Shown piece after piece: positions 13,239 through 20,635 of a stretch of DNA of 32,079 nucleotides. Both the position numbers and the translations under genes were made by a program. The DNA comes from a virus. The stretch's first letter is position 1. Each line of letters starts with the position of its first letter. The notes beneath the pieces are model-generated. The model was not told the DNA's origin and did not search any database. It saw only the letters and a list, made by a program, of their open reading frames with translations. Location of the stretch: positions 1-32,079 of IMG/VR virus record IMGVR_UViG_3300010413_000151; one strand, 5' to 3'.

Positions 13239-14031
13239 TGATAGTTTCGAAGAAATGTTTTCCGATTTCGACATTGGCGAATTTGACAGAGAGGTTGCGG
13301 CTTGCTTTGACGTGTCCGCTGATTTCGTTGGGCCGTGGATGGATTTGGCGGAAGAGGTTATGGGCCTGTGGCACGTTTGGCGCGCCGTCAATCCTGGCCC
13401 ATACGATACAATGTCAAAAGACGTTTCATTTAAGGCGCTGGTAACGATTTCGAGTATTTGCACGGCAGAAGCGTTTGATTTAATCGGGCTGTCAGAGGCA
13501 GAAGATAAAAGTTGTCCGCTTCCTTTAATTGAGCGCGCTTTTCGCAATAAGCAACTAGCCGAACAAGTGGCATTACTGCCTGTTTTTGGCGGCGCGATTG
13601 ATGCGCTTAATGATGAAATGGATGGAATGGACATTCCTAGCTTGGCTGATGGATTGCTTGCCAGTTGGGTTGAATACGAAGATGCGTTTTTGAGAGTAAT
13701 GAGGGCGGCGGTTGCCGATCTTCCGATGTTGGTTGGGATTAGTACGCCAACCATAAACTGTGACACGTGTAGCGAAAGCGCGGATTGCCTGTTTAACGAA
13801 GACAACGCAACTGATGTTAACGTGCTGCGCTGTTTATTGCGTGAAGTTGTTGAAGACGGACAGGGCAACCCGGATGAATATGTCCTAGAATATGAGGCCC
13901 AAGGCGGAGAAGTACGCGTAGTGCATTGGCACCATAACGTGTGTTCAGGGAGTCTAATCAGAGAGGTTGTGGAAACGTTCGAAAACGTGCAAGATTTGCA
14001 CACCTGGATGATAGGCATGTTGGTTACATAG
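13228..14031 (+). CDS. Hypothetical acidic protein (267 aa)
   Basis: ATG 13228 with AAAGGGGG. Highly acidic at the N-terminus (D-D-S-F-E-E-M-F-S-D-F-D). A mostly helical body of about 170 residues is followed by C-D-T-C-S-E-S-A-D-C, a possible metal site, and V-H-W-H-H-N-V-C-S-G near residue 235, which has the look of a metal or nuclease centre but does not fit a named motif. No family recognised. Confidence 0.6.
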   Translation: MATDDSFEEMFSDFDIGEFDREVAACFDVSADFVGPWMDLAEEVMGLWHVWRAVNPGPYDTMSKDVSFKALVTISSICTAEAFDLIGLSEAEDKSCPLPLIERAFRNKQLAEQVALLPVFGGAIDALNDEMDGMDIPSLADGLLASWVEYEDAFLRVMRAAVADLPMLVGISTPTINCDTCSESADCLFNEDNATDVNVLRCLLREVVEDGQGNPDEYVLEYEAQGGEVRVVHWHHNVCSGSLIREVVETFENVQDLHTWMIGMLVT

Positions 14032-14058
14032 CGCCACGTATAGCGGTTGACATATAAA

Positions 14059-14087
14059 TTGCGCCGGGGGTAGTGCCCCCGGCGCAA
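14059..14087 (+). terminator. Strong 12-bp GC-rich hairpin between genes
   Basis: TTGCGCCGGGGG (14059-14070) pairs perfectly with CCCCCGGCGCAA (14076-14087) around TAGTG. No U-run follows; GATCGGGGGG comes next and serves as the ribosome site of the next gene. It could be a partial terminator, an mRNA stabiliser or an operator. A TTGACA at 14046 has no -10 box at the right distance. Confidence 0.45.
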
Positions 14088-14101
14088 GATCGGGGGGTAG
14101 T

Positions 14102-14647
14102 ATGAGGGTTGATGATCTAAAAGACGTTGCTGAGAGACCGCCGCTTATTCTTTATGCCGACAATCGCCAGACAGACAAAATAGTTTTGCACATCGCGCTT
14201 AAACAGGGGAGTATTGTAAGGGCGGGCGGGCAATGGGACACAATAGCCCAGGTTACAGAGTGCAACCGCATTGCCGAATATTGGCACATTTGGGGCGGGT
14301 ATGGCGAACACAAGTGGTTGAGTGTCGAAGAGTTTTTGAAGGTGAATGGCGATGACTACAGGCTATGTGCCAGGTGTGGCGGTCTAGACGATTTTGAAAA
14401 GGCGCTGGAAGGGTTTCGCATAAACAGAAAAAGGATTGAGGAAGAACGTGCAGAGCGTCTACGAGTCGAAAGGCAAGCTGAGCAAAAAATACGCATTTGG
14501 AAAGAGGTCGAGCTAGAGTTATTTATGAACAAATACGTTACCACAGACGCGCCACTAGATAGGGTCAGTCAATTCAGGTATGAGTACCGTGTACCCAACA
14601 GTGGCATTGTCATAACACTGAAGGTGGGATGGGAAGATGATAAGTGA
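14102..14647 (+). CDS. Hypothetical protein with coiled coil (181 aa)
   Basis: ATG 14102 with GGGGGG. Residues 25-80 look beta-rich (I-V-L-H-I-A-L-K-Q-G). C-A-R-C-G-G near residue 83 is a single zinc-knuckle-like pair. A charged helix of about 45 residues (R-K-R-I-E-E-E-R-A-E-R-L-R-V-E-R-Q) is a probable coiled coil. No family recognised. Confidence 0.55.
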   Translation: MRVDDLKDVAERPPLILYADNRQTDKIVLHIALKQGSIVRAGGQWDTIAQVTECNRIAEYWHIWGGYGEHKWLSVEEFLKVNGDDYRLCARCGGLDDFEKALEGFRINRKRIEEERAERLRVERQAEQKIRIWKEVELELFMNKYVTTDAPLDRVSQFRYEYRVPNSGIVITLKVGWEDDK

Positions 14648-14873
14648 GCCTGTATTAGCGTTTATGGCATTGGTTGCCGCGTTCGTGTTTGTCCGCCTGG
14701 TTGATTGTTGGGCGATTCTTCCGTGTGACAAGGGGCTTAAGTGGCTACTATCTTGTTTGATCTTCAGAAAGCGCGTGTATGAATTTCGTGCGGTTCTGTT
14801 TGAGCGTATTATGTTGACAATCATTTTTTTGTATGCTCTTGGGTATACAATCATAAGCGTGTGGGGCAAGTAA
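14637..14873 (+). CDS. Small membrane protein (78 aa)
   Basis: ATG 14637 after GGTGGGATGGGAAG, overlapping the previous gene by 11 nt. It has two clear hydrophobic helices (about 5-28 and 56-75) with a weaker, Cys-containing segment between. No family recognised. Confidence 0.6.
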   Translation: MISEPVLAFMALVAAFVFVRLVDCWAILPCDKGLKWLLSCLIFRKRVYEFRAVLFERIMLTIIFLYALGYTIISVWGK

Positions 14874-14874
14874 T

Positions 14875-15315
14875 ATGTTAGACTTAAAGCCGTTACATAG
14901 AGCAAAGGCGATATTAAAGCAATACGAGCTATCAAGGGGCGCGGGCCACACATCGGGTATGGTGGAAGGTATTCGCTCTGCGTCGAAGACTAACCAATAC
15001 GTTGTTCTGGTTGTTGCAACACTCGACCAGGGCAACGCGCTTATTAGCAGGTTTGGACTTGACAAAGATAGGATAAAGTTGGTTACGCCTCAATCGTTTG
15101 ACAATGGCGATTTTGATGGTTCGTATGATGTGCCGATGTTCATAGACAACTATGTTCTGTACACTCTGTTAGGCGATATGGTAACGTTTGTTGAAACGGT
15201 GATTGGTGCTCACAGCCTGTTAACCCAAGCGTACAAAGATATGGTGGTTAGCTTAAATTCAAAACTTCAAGAGGCGCTTGCTTTATTGAGACCGGGCGGA
15301 GATATCATACTATGA
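14875..15315 (+). CDS. Degenerate P-loop-like protein (146 aa)
   Basis: Residues 22-27 read G-A-G-H-T-S, where a Walker A loop would have Lys in place of His25. This is followed by a hydrophobic strand V-V-L-V-V-A-T and D-V-P-M-F-I-D-N near residue 85, which could be a Walker-B-like strand. I believe phage proteins with G-x-G-H-T and this layout exist, but I cannot name a family. It may bind nucleotide without hydrolysis. ATG 14875 is 1 nt after the previous stop; its 3' end overlaps the next ATG by 4 nt. Confidence 0.5.
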   Translation: MLDLKPLHRAKAILKQYELSRGAGHTSGMVEGIRSASKTNQYVVLVVATLDQGNALISRFGLDKDRIKLVTPQSFDNGDFDGSYDVPMFIDNYVLYTLLGDMVTFVETVIGAHSLLTQAYKDMVVSLNSKLQEALALLRPGGDIIL

Positions 15316-15599
15316 CTAAACTATTTGCTGTGGCTATGTCTGCTACAAAAGAAACCAGACAGACGCTAGAAATTCCAAGTGCGATAGATGATACAAAAAT
15401 AATGCAGATTGCGGATGTCACTTATCACGGCACAAAAGCCGGTTTTGTGATTGCCGAAGATTACAGAGAGGCGGGCGATAGAGCTATAGAAATGGCAAAA
15501 GACATTCTGCCCACTTCGGAAGGTTGGGGCAATCACCGGGTGCACGTTTTAGCAATAGAGAGCGTTTTGGCAAAGGAAGCGCAAAATAATGTTCACTGA
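15312..15599 (+). CDS. Hypothetical protein (95 aa)
   Basis: An ATGA-type overlap with the previous gene and GGCGGAG upstream. Alpha/beta character: A-D-V-T-Y-H-G-T-K-A-G-F-V-I strand region, then a helix E-A-G-D-R-A-I-E-M-A-K-D. No family recognised. Confidence 0.6.
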   Translation: MTKLFAVAMSATKETRQTLEIPSAIDDTKIMQIADVTYHGTKAGFVIAEDYREAGDRAIEMAKDILPTSEGWGNHRVHVLAIESVLAKEAQNNVH

Positions 15600-16017
15600 G
15601 ACGGTATCCACTTTCTTTATTTTTGCTGGCTCAGATTATTACCCAAGCGGCGGTGCCAGTGATTACGTTGCTACGTTTGCATCCTTTGAAGCCGCACTTT
15701 CATACGTCAAGGAAAACGCGATAGACAGTTTAAGCGGGGTGCCGGTTAGTGATTGGATAGCTATTGAGGAATTCAATTTTGAGACCGGCGAATTCAGAAC
15801 GCATAGATACTACTCAATTCGTGGTCTGTGGAATAGACCATATAAAAAGGTGCCTGGGCTGTATGAAAGCCTGATAACCAGGCAGACAACGATACCAAAT
15901 CAGTTTTTGGGCAAGATGCTGGTAGACGATATTACGGGAGAACGCTTTTTCATTAGCGCCAGAGAACAACCCGAAGAGGGGTGGTGTTTGCCCAAAATGC
16001 TTGACACTGAACAATAA
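15589..16017 (+). CDS. Hypothetical protein (142 aa)
   Basis: ATG 15589 overlaps the previous gene by 11 nt and has only a weak ribosome site. N-terminal F-I-F-A-G-S-D-Y-Y-P-S-G-G-A-S-D suggests a small alpha/beta fold; W-I-A-I-E-E-F-N-F-E-T-G-E-F follows. No family recognised. Its 3' end carries the -35 box of the packaging-gene promoter, so the two are physically overlapped. Confidence 0.55.
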   Translation: MFTETVSTFFIFAGSDYYPSGGASDYVATFASFEAALSYVKENAIDSLSGVPVSDWIAIEEFNFETGEFRTHRYYSIRGLWNRPYKKVPGLYESLITRQTTIPNQFLGKMLVDDITGERFFISAREQPEEGWCLPKMLDTEQ

Positions 16018-16029
16018 ATCTGGTAAAAT
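16001..16029 (+). promoter_or_regulatory. Promoter, leaderless start (packaging genes)
   Basis: TTGACA (16001-16006), 17 bp, TAAAAT (16024-16029), with TGG before the -10 box. Six bases later lies the GTG at 16036, giving the same -10-to-start distance as at 4628 and 24584. No ribosome site is present. It would open the packaging/virion block. Confidence 0.75.
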
Positions 16030-16035
16030 GCGTAT

Positions 16036-16629
16036 GTGAAGTACATACCCACTGTTGATGATTTAGCGACAGACCTATTACCAGAGATTTCAGCGGGTGA
16101 ACTAGATTTAGACCAATTAGCACGACATCTAGATAAGTCACGTAGAAACCTGGAAGCCCTAATAAGGCGCGACCCCGCCGCAAATGATTTGATACAGGCG
16201 GCGCGCGCTGAAGTAGAGGCTTTTTCGGCGTTACGGCTATTGATGCTAGTACCAGACGCGCTAAACGCCCTAGAAGACATATTGGTTGGCGTTGATGGCG
16301 ACCGCAAAACAATGATGGCGCGTGTCCAGGCGGCAAGAGAAATACTAGACAGAAACGCAGTAACGGCGAAAGTGTCCCGATCTAGCTCTATGGGCAACCC
16401 CATAGACGAAGGCAGGTCGGTTTTGCCGCCTTTGGAAGAAGTGCTCAGGGGGGTGCCAGAGGGTGACGAATTGGCTGTTGTTGATCGTTATATGAACCTT
16501 ATAAGCGAAATAGACGCAGTGAGACGCGGAGAAAGACCAATCCCCGCTAACGGAGACAACCCAGGTGCAAGACAAGTATATTCCGGGGAGATTCAAGAAA
16601 GCGAATCTGAGGCTATATCCGACTCGTAG
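16036..16629 (+). CDS. Putative terminase small subunit
   Basis: 197 residues. Residues 23-47 (L-D-L-D-Q-L-A-R-H-L-D-K-S-R-R-N-L-E) form a helix-turn-helix-like DNA-binding region, followed by helices with M-M-A-R-V-Q-A-A-R-E-I-L-D-R-N-A, a segment resembling the R-x-x-A-A-x-x-I-L-D-R that often occurs in small terminase proteins. The tail is acidic and disordered. Position at the head of the packaging/structural block supports TerS, which recognises phage DNA for the large subunit. TerL is 4.6 kb away, farther than usual. It could instead be another HTH regulator. GTG start set by the promoter. Confidence 0.5.
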   Translation: MKYIPTVDDLATDLLPEISAGELDLDQLARHLDKSRRNLEALIRRDPAANDLIQAARAEVEAFSALRLLMLVPDALNALEDILVGVDGDRKTMMARVQAAREILDRNAVTAKVSRSSSMGNPIDEGRSVLPPLEEVLRGVPEGDELAVVDRYMNLISEIDAVRRGERPIPANGDNPGARQVYSGEIQESESEAISDS

Positions 16630-17059
16630 TATAGCGGTTCTGCAAACAGAAACCGGCGCGGTTATAGCAACATATACGGTAGACTACACTTACGTTGCCC
16701 CGCTACAGTTAGAAGACCTTACTTACAGGCGCATTGTGCCCGCTGGCACGGTACTTGCCTATAATCCCACTACCGGCAAAGTTGTTCCCAACTATACAAC
16801 CTATGGATTTGGAGTGATCGGTGTTAGCAGGCACGATGTTGATTTAGATGAAGTTGGCGCTAACACGGAAGGTGATCGCCTGGTAAGTTGCATTCTTCGT
16901 GGTGTCGTGTATGAGGATAACGCTTGGGATAATGGCACCCACGGCACCGTGCTTCAGGCTACAAAAGACGCGTTGGGTAAGCGTGTTGATTTTGTCAAAA
17001 CAACAAGCAATCACCCGCTCAGCGTTGAGGGGGATTGGCCCGATTGGACCGTTTACTAA
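16565..17059 (+). CDS. Putative head-decoration-type structural protein (164 aa)
   Basis: The centre (I-V-P-A-G-T-V-L-A-Y-N-P-T-T-G-K-V, later G-V-I-G-V-S and L-R-G-V-V-Y-E-D) has the short-strand pattern of lambda-D-like decoration proteins: a P-A-G-T-V-L turn, then a residue stretch with D-x-D and R-G. GTG 16565 is preceded by CGGAGA and overlaps the TerS-like gene by 65 nt. If right, it would sit on the capsid surface. The assignment is by pattern only. Confidence 0.45.
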   Translation: MQDKYIPGRFKKANLRLYPTRSIAVLQTETGAVIATYTVDYTYVAPLQLEDLTYRRIVPAGTVLAYNPTTGKVVPNYTTYGFGVIGVSRHDVDLDEVGANTEGDRLVSCILRGVVYEDNAWDNGTHGTVLQATKDALGKRVDFVKTTSNHPLSVEGDWPDWTVY

Positions 17060-17697
17060 GAGTTTTTATACACCCGCCTAAGGCGGGTGGTGTTTCCACA
17101 ACAGACGCATTAAAAGAGGCGTTGCCGGGTAGAGTTCAGATTTTCCCACGGTATTTTATTGACAGGGAAATTGGCGACGAAACAGATATAGCTATAGGTC
17201 ATTTATCATTTGGTTGTCACAAGACGATAAGGCGGGTTGAAAACCGTTTCAATGTTAGGTACTTGACTCAACTTCGTGACCCCGTTGACCGTGCGTGGTC
17301 ACATTGGAATTACTTAGTTCGTCAAGGCAGAATGGAATTTACCCTGATCGAACTACTGGGAAGTGACCGGGCTATAGCAGATAACCTTATGACGCGTCAA
17401 TTGTCTGGTATGGCACACTCTGAGCCTGTTTCTACTGACCTTAAAGTTACCGACGATGATCTAAGACAGGCTAAATACAACATAGCTCAGCATTTTGACT
17501 GGATTGGTGTACTAGACTATTACAGGGCAAGTATGGCCCGCCTGTCTTTGCTATTGGAAGTAGACTTGCCGGTGTATAGGCACAACACCTGGACACACAG
17601 GCACCCGCCGACTGAGGAAGAGAGGGCGGCGCTAGAGGCAAATAACCAGTTTGATATTGAATTATATAGATGGGTAAAGTCCGTATATTATCCCTAA
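17044..17697 (+). CDS. PAPS-dependent sulfotransferase, copy 1
   Basis: 217 residues. H10-P-P-K13-A-G-G-V-S18 matches the 5'-phosphosulfate loop (H-x-P-K-T-G-G-T-S) of carbohydrate sulfotransferases, and R78-D-P-V-D-R-A-W-S86-H-W is the 3'-phosphate-binding site with its Arg and Ser in the usual spacing. Such enzymes move sulfate from PAPS to a hydroxyl of a sugar or other acceptor. The length is compact but complete. TTG 17044 is chosen for its distance from GAGGGGGA; TTG 17035 lies too close. A second copy follows. Phage sulfotransferases are uncommon. Confidence 0.75.
   Translation: MDRLLRVFIHPPKAGGVSTTDALKEALPGRVQIFPRYFIDREIGDETDIAIGHLSFGCHKTIRRVENRFNVRYLTQLRDPVDRAWSHWNYLVRQGRMEFTLIELLGSDRAIADNLMTRQLSGMAHSEPVSTDLKVTDDDLRQAKYNIAQHFDWIGVLDYYRASMARLSLLLEVDLPVYRHNTWTHRHPPTEEERAALEANNQFDIELYRWVKSVYYP
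17071..17089 (+). other. GC hairpin in the first codons of sulfotransferase 1
   Basis: CACCCGCC (17071-17078) pairs with GGCGGGTG (17082-17089) around a 3-nt loop. These bases encode the P-P-K-A-G-G loop, so part of the symmetry may be forced by the protein. About 30 nt from the start codon, it could reduce translation. Confidence 0.35.
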
Positions 17698-17710
17698 AGT
17701 GGACGCACGT

Positions 17711-18412
17711 ATGAAAGATATCGTTTTATTCACCCACGTATACCGAACCGGGGGAATGGCGGCATACGAGTACCTAAAAGAAAAGATAGGAGACCGGGCG
17801 CAAAGGGCACATCTAGAGCAGATATTGCCAGCGCAGCAAGGCGCCTGGGGCGACACAGAAATAATAATAGGTCACTTTCCTTACGGCACACATAACTTTA
17901 TTCCGTGGCGGACACCAAAATACGTCGCGTTTGTTCGTGAGCCTGCCGATAGGATTTTAAGTCATTGGTTTTCCGGTCAAGACCCGGAACGCACATTTGA
18001 TAAGTTTGTGGAAGGCGCGCGTGATGGGAGATTGGCGACGATTGACAATATGATGACTCGTATACTGTCAAGCCCTAGCCCGGAGCTAATCAAGCGCGGG
18101 CACAATGCGTGCATAATTGACCGTGATATCACCTGGGAAGACTTAGCGCAAGCGAAAACCAATCTTGAAAAACGATATCTCTTTGTCGGGACTACTGAGT
18201 GGTGGTCAGATAGTATGCGTTGGCTGTGTGATTACTTTGATTGGCCTAGCCCTAGTCGTGGACGTTATAAGAAAGATAATTCGTCCAGGTTCAGGCCCAG
18301 AGGCCGGGAGTTACCCGGCGATGTGATGGAGGTAATATATCGGAGAGAAATTTTTGATGTCGAGCTATACCACTTTGCTAAAGAATTGGCTTCAGATTAT
18401 TTGTGGAGGTAG
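17711..18412 (+). CDS. Sulfotransferase-like protein, copy 2
   Basis: 233 residues. It shares the layout of the preceding gene: H9-V-Y-R12-T-G-G at the 5'-phosphosulfate position and R76-E-P-A-D-R-I-L-S84-H-W at the 3'-phosphate site, with the same Arg-to-Ser spacing. The usual Lys of P-K-T-G-G is Arg12 and the Pro is Tyr11, so PAPS binding may be altered or the acceptor different. Both proteins also share I-D-N-M-M-T-R or A-D-N-L-M-T-R. Likely a diverged duplicate. ATG 17711 with AAAGTGG upstream; GTG 17699 is an alternative. Confidence 0.7.
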   Translation: MKDIVLFTHVYRTGGMAAYEYLKEKIGDRAQRAHLEQILPAQQGAWGDTEIIIGHFPYGTHNFIPWRTPKYVAFVREPADRILSHWFSGQDPERTFDKFVEGARDGRLATIDNMMTRILSSPSPELIKRGHNACIIDRDITWEDLAQAKTNLEKRYLFVGTTEWWSDSMRWLCDYFDWPSPSRGRYKKDNSSRFRPRGRELPGDVMEVIYRREIFDVELYHFAKELASDYLWR

Positions 18413-18417
18413 TAAAG

Positions 18418-19152
18418 ATGTACACACCCGATGTATGGGACATTAGACCAGACGGACATAATTCTTTCAACGTTTTACCAAAGCTAGGTGTCGGTGATTA
18501 CCAGACGCTAAAAGACTTCTACCATTTCGACTTGCTAATACAGCACGGCTACAGCCGCGCCAAGCCGGGTGAGTTGTTCTGGGGAGTTGCGGCGCTAGAG
18601 CTTAAAGCAGGACCGGCCATTCTGCAACCACAGGTGCGCGACGAAGAGGGCGGGCTTATCCTAACTCCGCCCGGTATCCTGCTATTCTTGAATTGGCCGG
18701 GAACGGAAGGGTTTCCCGCAACGGTAGACCCGCCATACTTTCAAAACGGTGTAGCTGGCTTCACTGAGGGCAAGGGTAGCATTGGATGGGGTTTTGGCGG
18801 AGACTCGCATATTGGTCCAGACGGCGGACCATTTACCGTGTGGGTTTCCTCAGACCCAATCACGGCAACCTATGAGCGCCGTGTTGGTAGTGATGCGGTA
18901 ACAAAGCTTGGATGGTGGGATGATCATATCATACCTAACCCGATCTTTCAGGTTATGCGCAAAGAGGGAAGCGGCCCGCCTCAGCCGGTCGGTGATATGT
19001 TCCTGGTACAAATCGACCGTGACGGCAAAATACTTGGGTATATGGAGTGGGTAAAGGGTGTCCCCCCAACTGGCGTGGACACTAACGGCGCTGTTGGCCT
19101 GATGGTTGACGGTGTGATCACGCACTTTATGCCCTGGAAAGCGAACAAATAA
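18418..19152 (+). CDS. Hypothetical, probably virion or carbohydrate-binding protein (244 aa)
   Basis: ATG 18418 has a strong GGAGGT upstream. Rich in Gly, Pro, Trp and short strands (I-G-W-G-F-G-G-D-S-H-I-G-P-D-G-G-P-F-T-V-W-V-S-S-D-P), as in a beta-sandwich or lectin-like domain. It lies between sulfotransferases and a methyltransferase within the virion block. It could be a fibre or decoration protein, or the acceptor of the glycan. I cannot name a family. The TAA stop lies in the fourth stop-codon palindrome. Confidence 0.6.
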   Translation: MYTPDVWDIRPDGHNSFNVLPKLGVGDYQTLKDFYHFDLLIQHGYSRAKPGELFWGVAALELKAGPAILQPQVRDEEGGLILTPPGILLFLNWPGTEGFPATVDPPYFQNGVAGFTEGKGSIGWGFGGDSHIGPDGGPFTVWVSSDPITATYERRVGSDAVTKLGWWDDHIIPNPIFQVMRKEGSGPPQPVGDMFLVQIDRDGKILGYMEWVKGVPPTGVDTNGAVGLMVDGVITHFMPWKANK

Positions 19153-19161
19153 ACGGTTTAT
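19149..19161. repeat. Stop-codon palindrome, copy 4
   Basis: ATAAACGGTTTAT, a perfect 13-bp odd palindrome and the other-centre version of copy 2. TAA at 19150-19152 ends the preceding gene; AGGGGGT, the next ribosome site, follows. Confidence 0.7.
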
Positions 19162-19175
19162 AGGGGGTATGCGTT

Positions 19176-19829
19176 TTGAATGGCAAGGAATACGGTTTCC
19201 AAAAAGAATTGAACCTGATAGACACATATGAGAAAGTGCCGGGTTGGTGTAGCGTAGAAAAGATGCGCTTTATGCAAGCGCAAATCAGGGATACAGCCAA
19301 GCGCATACCCCCCAAGGGCAAGCATTTTGAAATACTCGATTTAGGTAGTTGGAAGGGCAGAAGCGCGGGCGCTCTGGCAAACGCTTTGGGCGAAAATATT
19401 CCGTCTTTTGTGTGGTGCGTTGACCACTGGTTAGGCGCGCCCGCAGAGCGGAATACCAATCATATTCAGGCCGGTATTCGCCCGCTTTCTGTCCTTTGGG
19501 AATTCTTGCAATATATGTCACACCTTGGGCTGTTGGGTAAGAAGATCGGCTACATATCTATGCCGACTGTGGAAGCGGTGAGCTATTTCGAAGATGGTCA
19601 GTTTTCGTTTATGTTTATTGACGCCGATCACGAGAATATGCGCCGTGATGCACTGTTGTACTTGCCCAAGCTTAAGCCTGGGGGTGTTGCGGTTTTTGAT
19701 GATCTTAACTGGCCTCTGGTTAGGAGTGATTGGAATTTGCTAATGGGTGAATTGCCAGTCAACGAATACGACCTGTCAGAGCATAATGTAAATGGTCCTG
19801 TTGGGCGAATACTCAAAAAGATTGTCTAA
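19176..19829 (+). CDS. Class I SAM-dependent methyltransferase
   Basis: 217 residues. E52-I-L-D-L-G-S-W-K-G-R62 is the SAM-binding motif I. V-D83-H-W follows at the end of strand 2. F-I-D149-A-D-H-E and the K-L-K-P-G-G-V-A-V-F-D-D block are typical of the group often found beside glycosyltransferases that methylates sugars or small acceptors. TTG 19176, with AGGGGGT 8 nt upstream, is the only start that keeps the protein complete. An acceptor cannot be named; O-methylation of a glycan would fit the neighbours. Confidence 0.75.
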   Translation: MNGKEYGFQKELNLIDTYEKVPGWCSVEKMRFMQAQIRDTAKRIPPKGKHFEILDLGSWKGRSAGALANALGENIPSFVWCVDHWLGAPAERNTNHIQAGIRPLSVLWEFLQYMSHLGLLGKKIGYISMPTVEAVSYFEDGQFSFMFIDADHENMRRDALLYLPKLKPGGVAVFDDLNWPLVRSDWNLLMGELPVNEYDLSEHNVNGPVGRILKKIV

Positions 19830-19838
19830 CCGTTAGAC
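19824..19838. repeat. Stop-codon palindrome, copy 5
   Basis: GTCTAACCGTTAGAC, perfect 15-bp odd palindrome, differing from copy 3 only at its centre. TAA at 19827-19829 ends the methyltransferase gene. A G-rich ribosome site follows. Confidence 0.8.
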
Positions 19839-19862
19839 ACCGGGGGGTGGGAGAACGAAGAA

Positions 19863-20504
19863 ATGGCTGATGCAACTTGGGGCGAAAGATACCCGCAGAT
19901 ACAAGACGATGGCGACTTAAAGATACACCTGTCCGGGTCTGATACGGGCGTTGCCGTAACGACATACCCTATAGATGGTCAGTCGTGGCTAGTAGACGGT
20001 GATAGCAAGGCAATTGTAACTATACCGTGGGAGCATCACTTAGTACACGAAGGATACATGTGGTCCTCACTTCATTTGAAAACGGGCATTGCCAATGATG
20101 GCAAATACTTGATTCACTTTAAGACCGGGAGCGGAAAGCGTGTTCACCTAGCTATAGAACTGCAAGCATCCACAAAAGCGTATGCAACTGTTTACGCCGG
20201 GGCTACAATGTCGGCTAACGGAACAACCATACCGGTAGGGTCTAACAAGTTGGGTAACACAGATTTTCAACCAGACATCGCGCTTTATCATACCCCTACC
20301 GTAAGCGTCAACGGAAGTGCTATGGGTCAGTTGCTTATGGGGAGTGGTACTAAGCAAAACCCCGCTGGCGGTTCTAGTCGCGCCTCTGGTGCGGAGTGGG
20401 AACTTGCACAGAATACTAGCTATTGGGTTTTGGTAGAAGGGAAGGGCGGCGCAGGTGTTACAACGGACTTTTCATTTGAGGCCCTATTCTACAGAGAGCC
20501 GTAA
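19863..20504 (+). CDS. Phage structural protein (head-fibre-like family), copy 1
   Basis: 213 residues. I-P-W-E-H-H-L-V-H-E-G-Y-M-W at about 58-71, G-K-R-V-H-L-A-I-E-L, A-T-V-Y-A-G-A-T-M-S-A-N-G-T and a final E-W-E-L-A-Q-N-T-S-Y-W-V-L fit the pattern of a family of beta-rich phage virion proteins near head genes (H-x-x-I-H-x-G, then L-Y-E-G, then E-W-x-L). The next gene shares the same landmarks. Probably a capsid-associated fibre or spike. Position before TerL fits. Confidence 0.55.
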   Translation: MADATWGERYPQIQDDGDLKIHLSGSDTGVAVTTYPIDGQSWLVDGDSKAIVTIPWEHHLVHEGYMWSSLHLKTGIANDGKYLIHFKTGSGKRVHLAIELQASTKAYATVYAGATMSANGTTIPVGSNKLGNTDFQPDIALYHTPTVSVNGSAMGQLLMGSGTKQNPAGGSSRASGAEWELAQNTSYWVLVEGKGGAGVTTDFSFEALFYREP

Positions 20505-20635
20505 GTGAAATAGTTCACGTGGCTTGCCCAGAGACGCTCTAAGCTTTCAAAGGTACTAGGTGTCGTATTCTGCGCTCAGGGGGCTTAGAAACGGGTGCAA
20601 TGGGCATAGCGGGCGTTTTGCCGGGATGGTGAGAA

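Noticed and set aside
14046-14058. Promoter with TTGACA at 14046
   Set aside because: TATAAA follows at once, and no -10-like hexamer lies 16-18 bp downstream, where the 12-bp hairpin sits instead.
13203-14087. 294-codon frame on the - strand opposite the 267-residue gene
   Set aside because: The + strand frame has a good ribosome site and fits the operon. The antisense product is Ser/Thr-rich shadow sequence.
14810-14850. Promoter with TTGACA at about 14814
   Set aside because: No -10-like hexamer at 16-18 bp; the nearest TATACA is 24 bp away. It lies inside a coding region.
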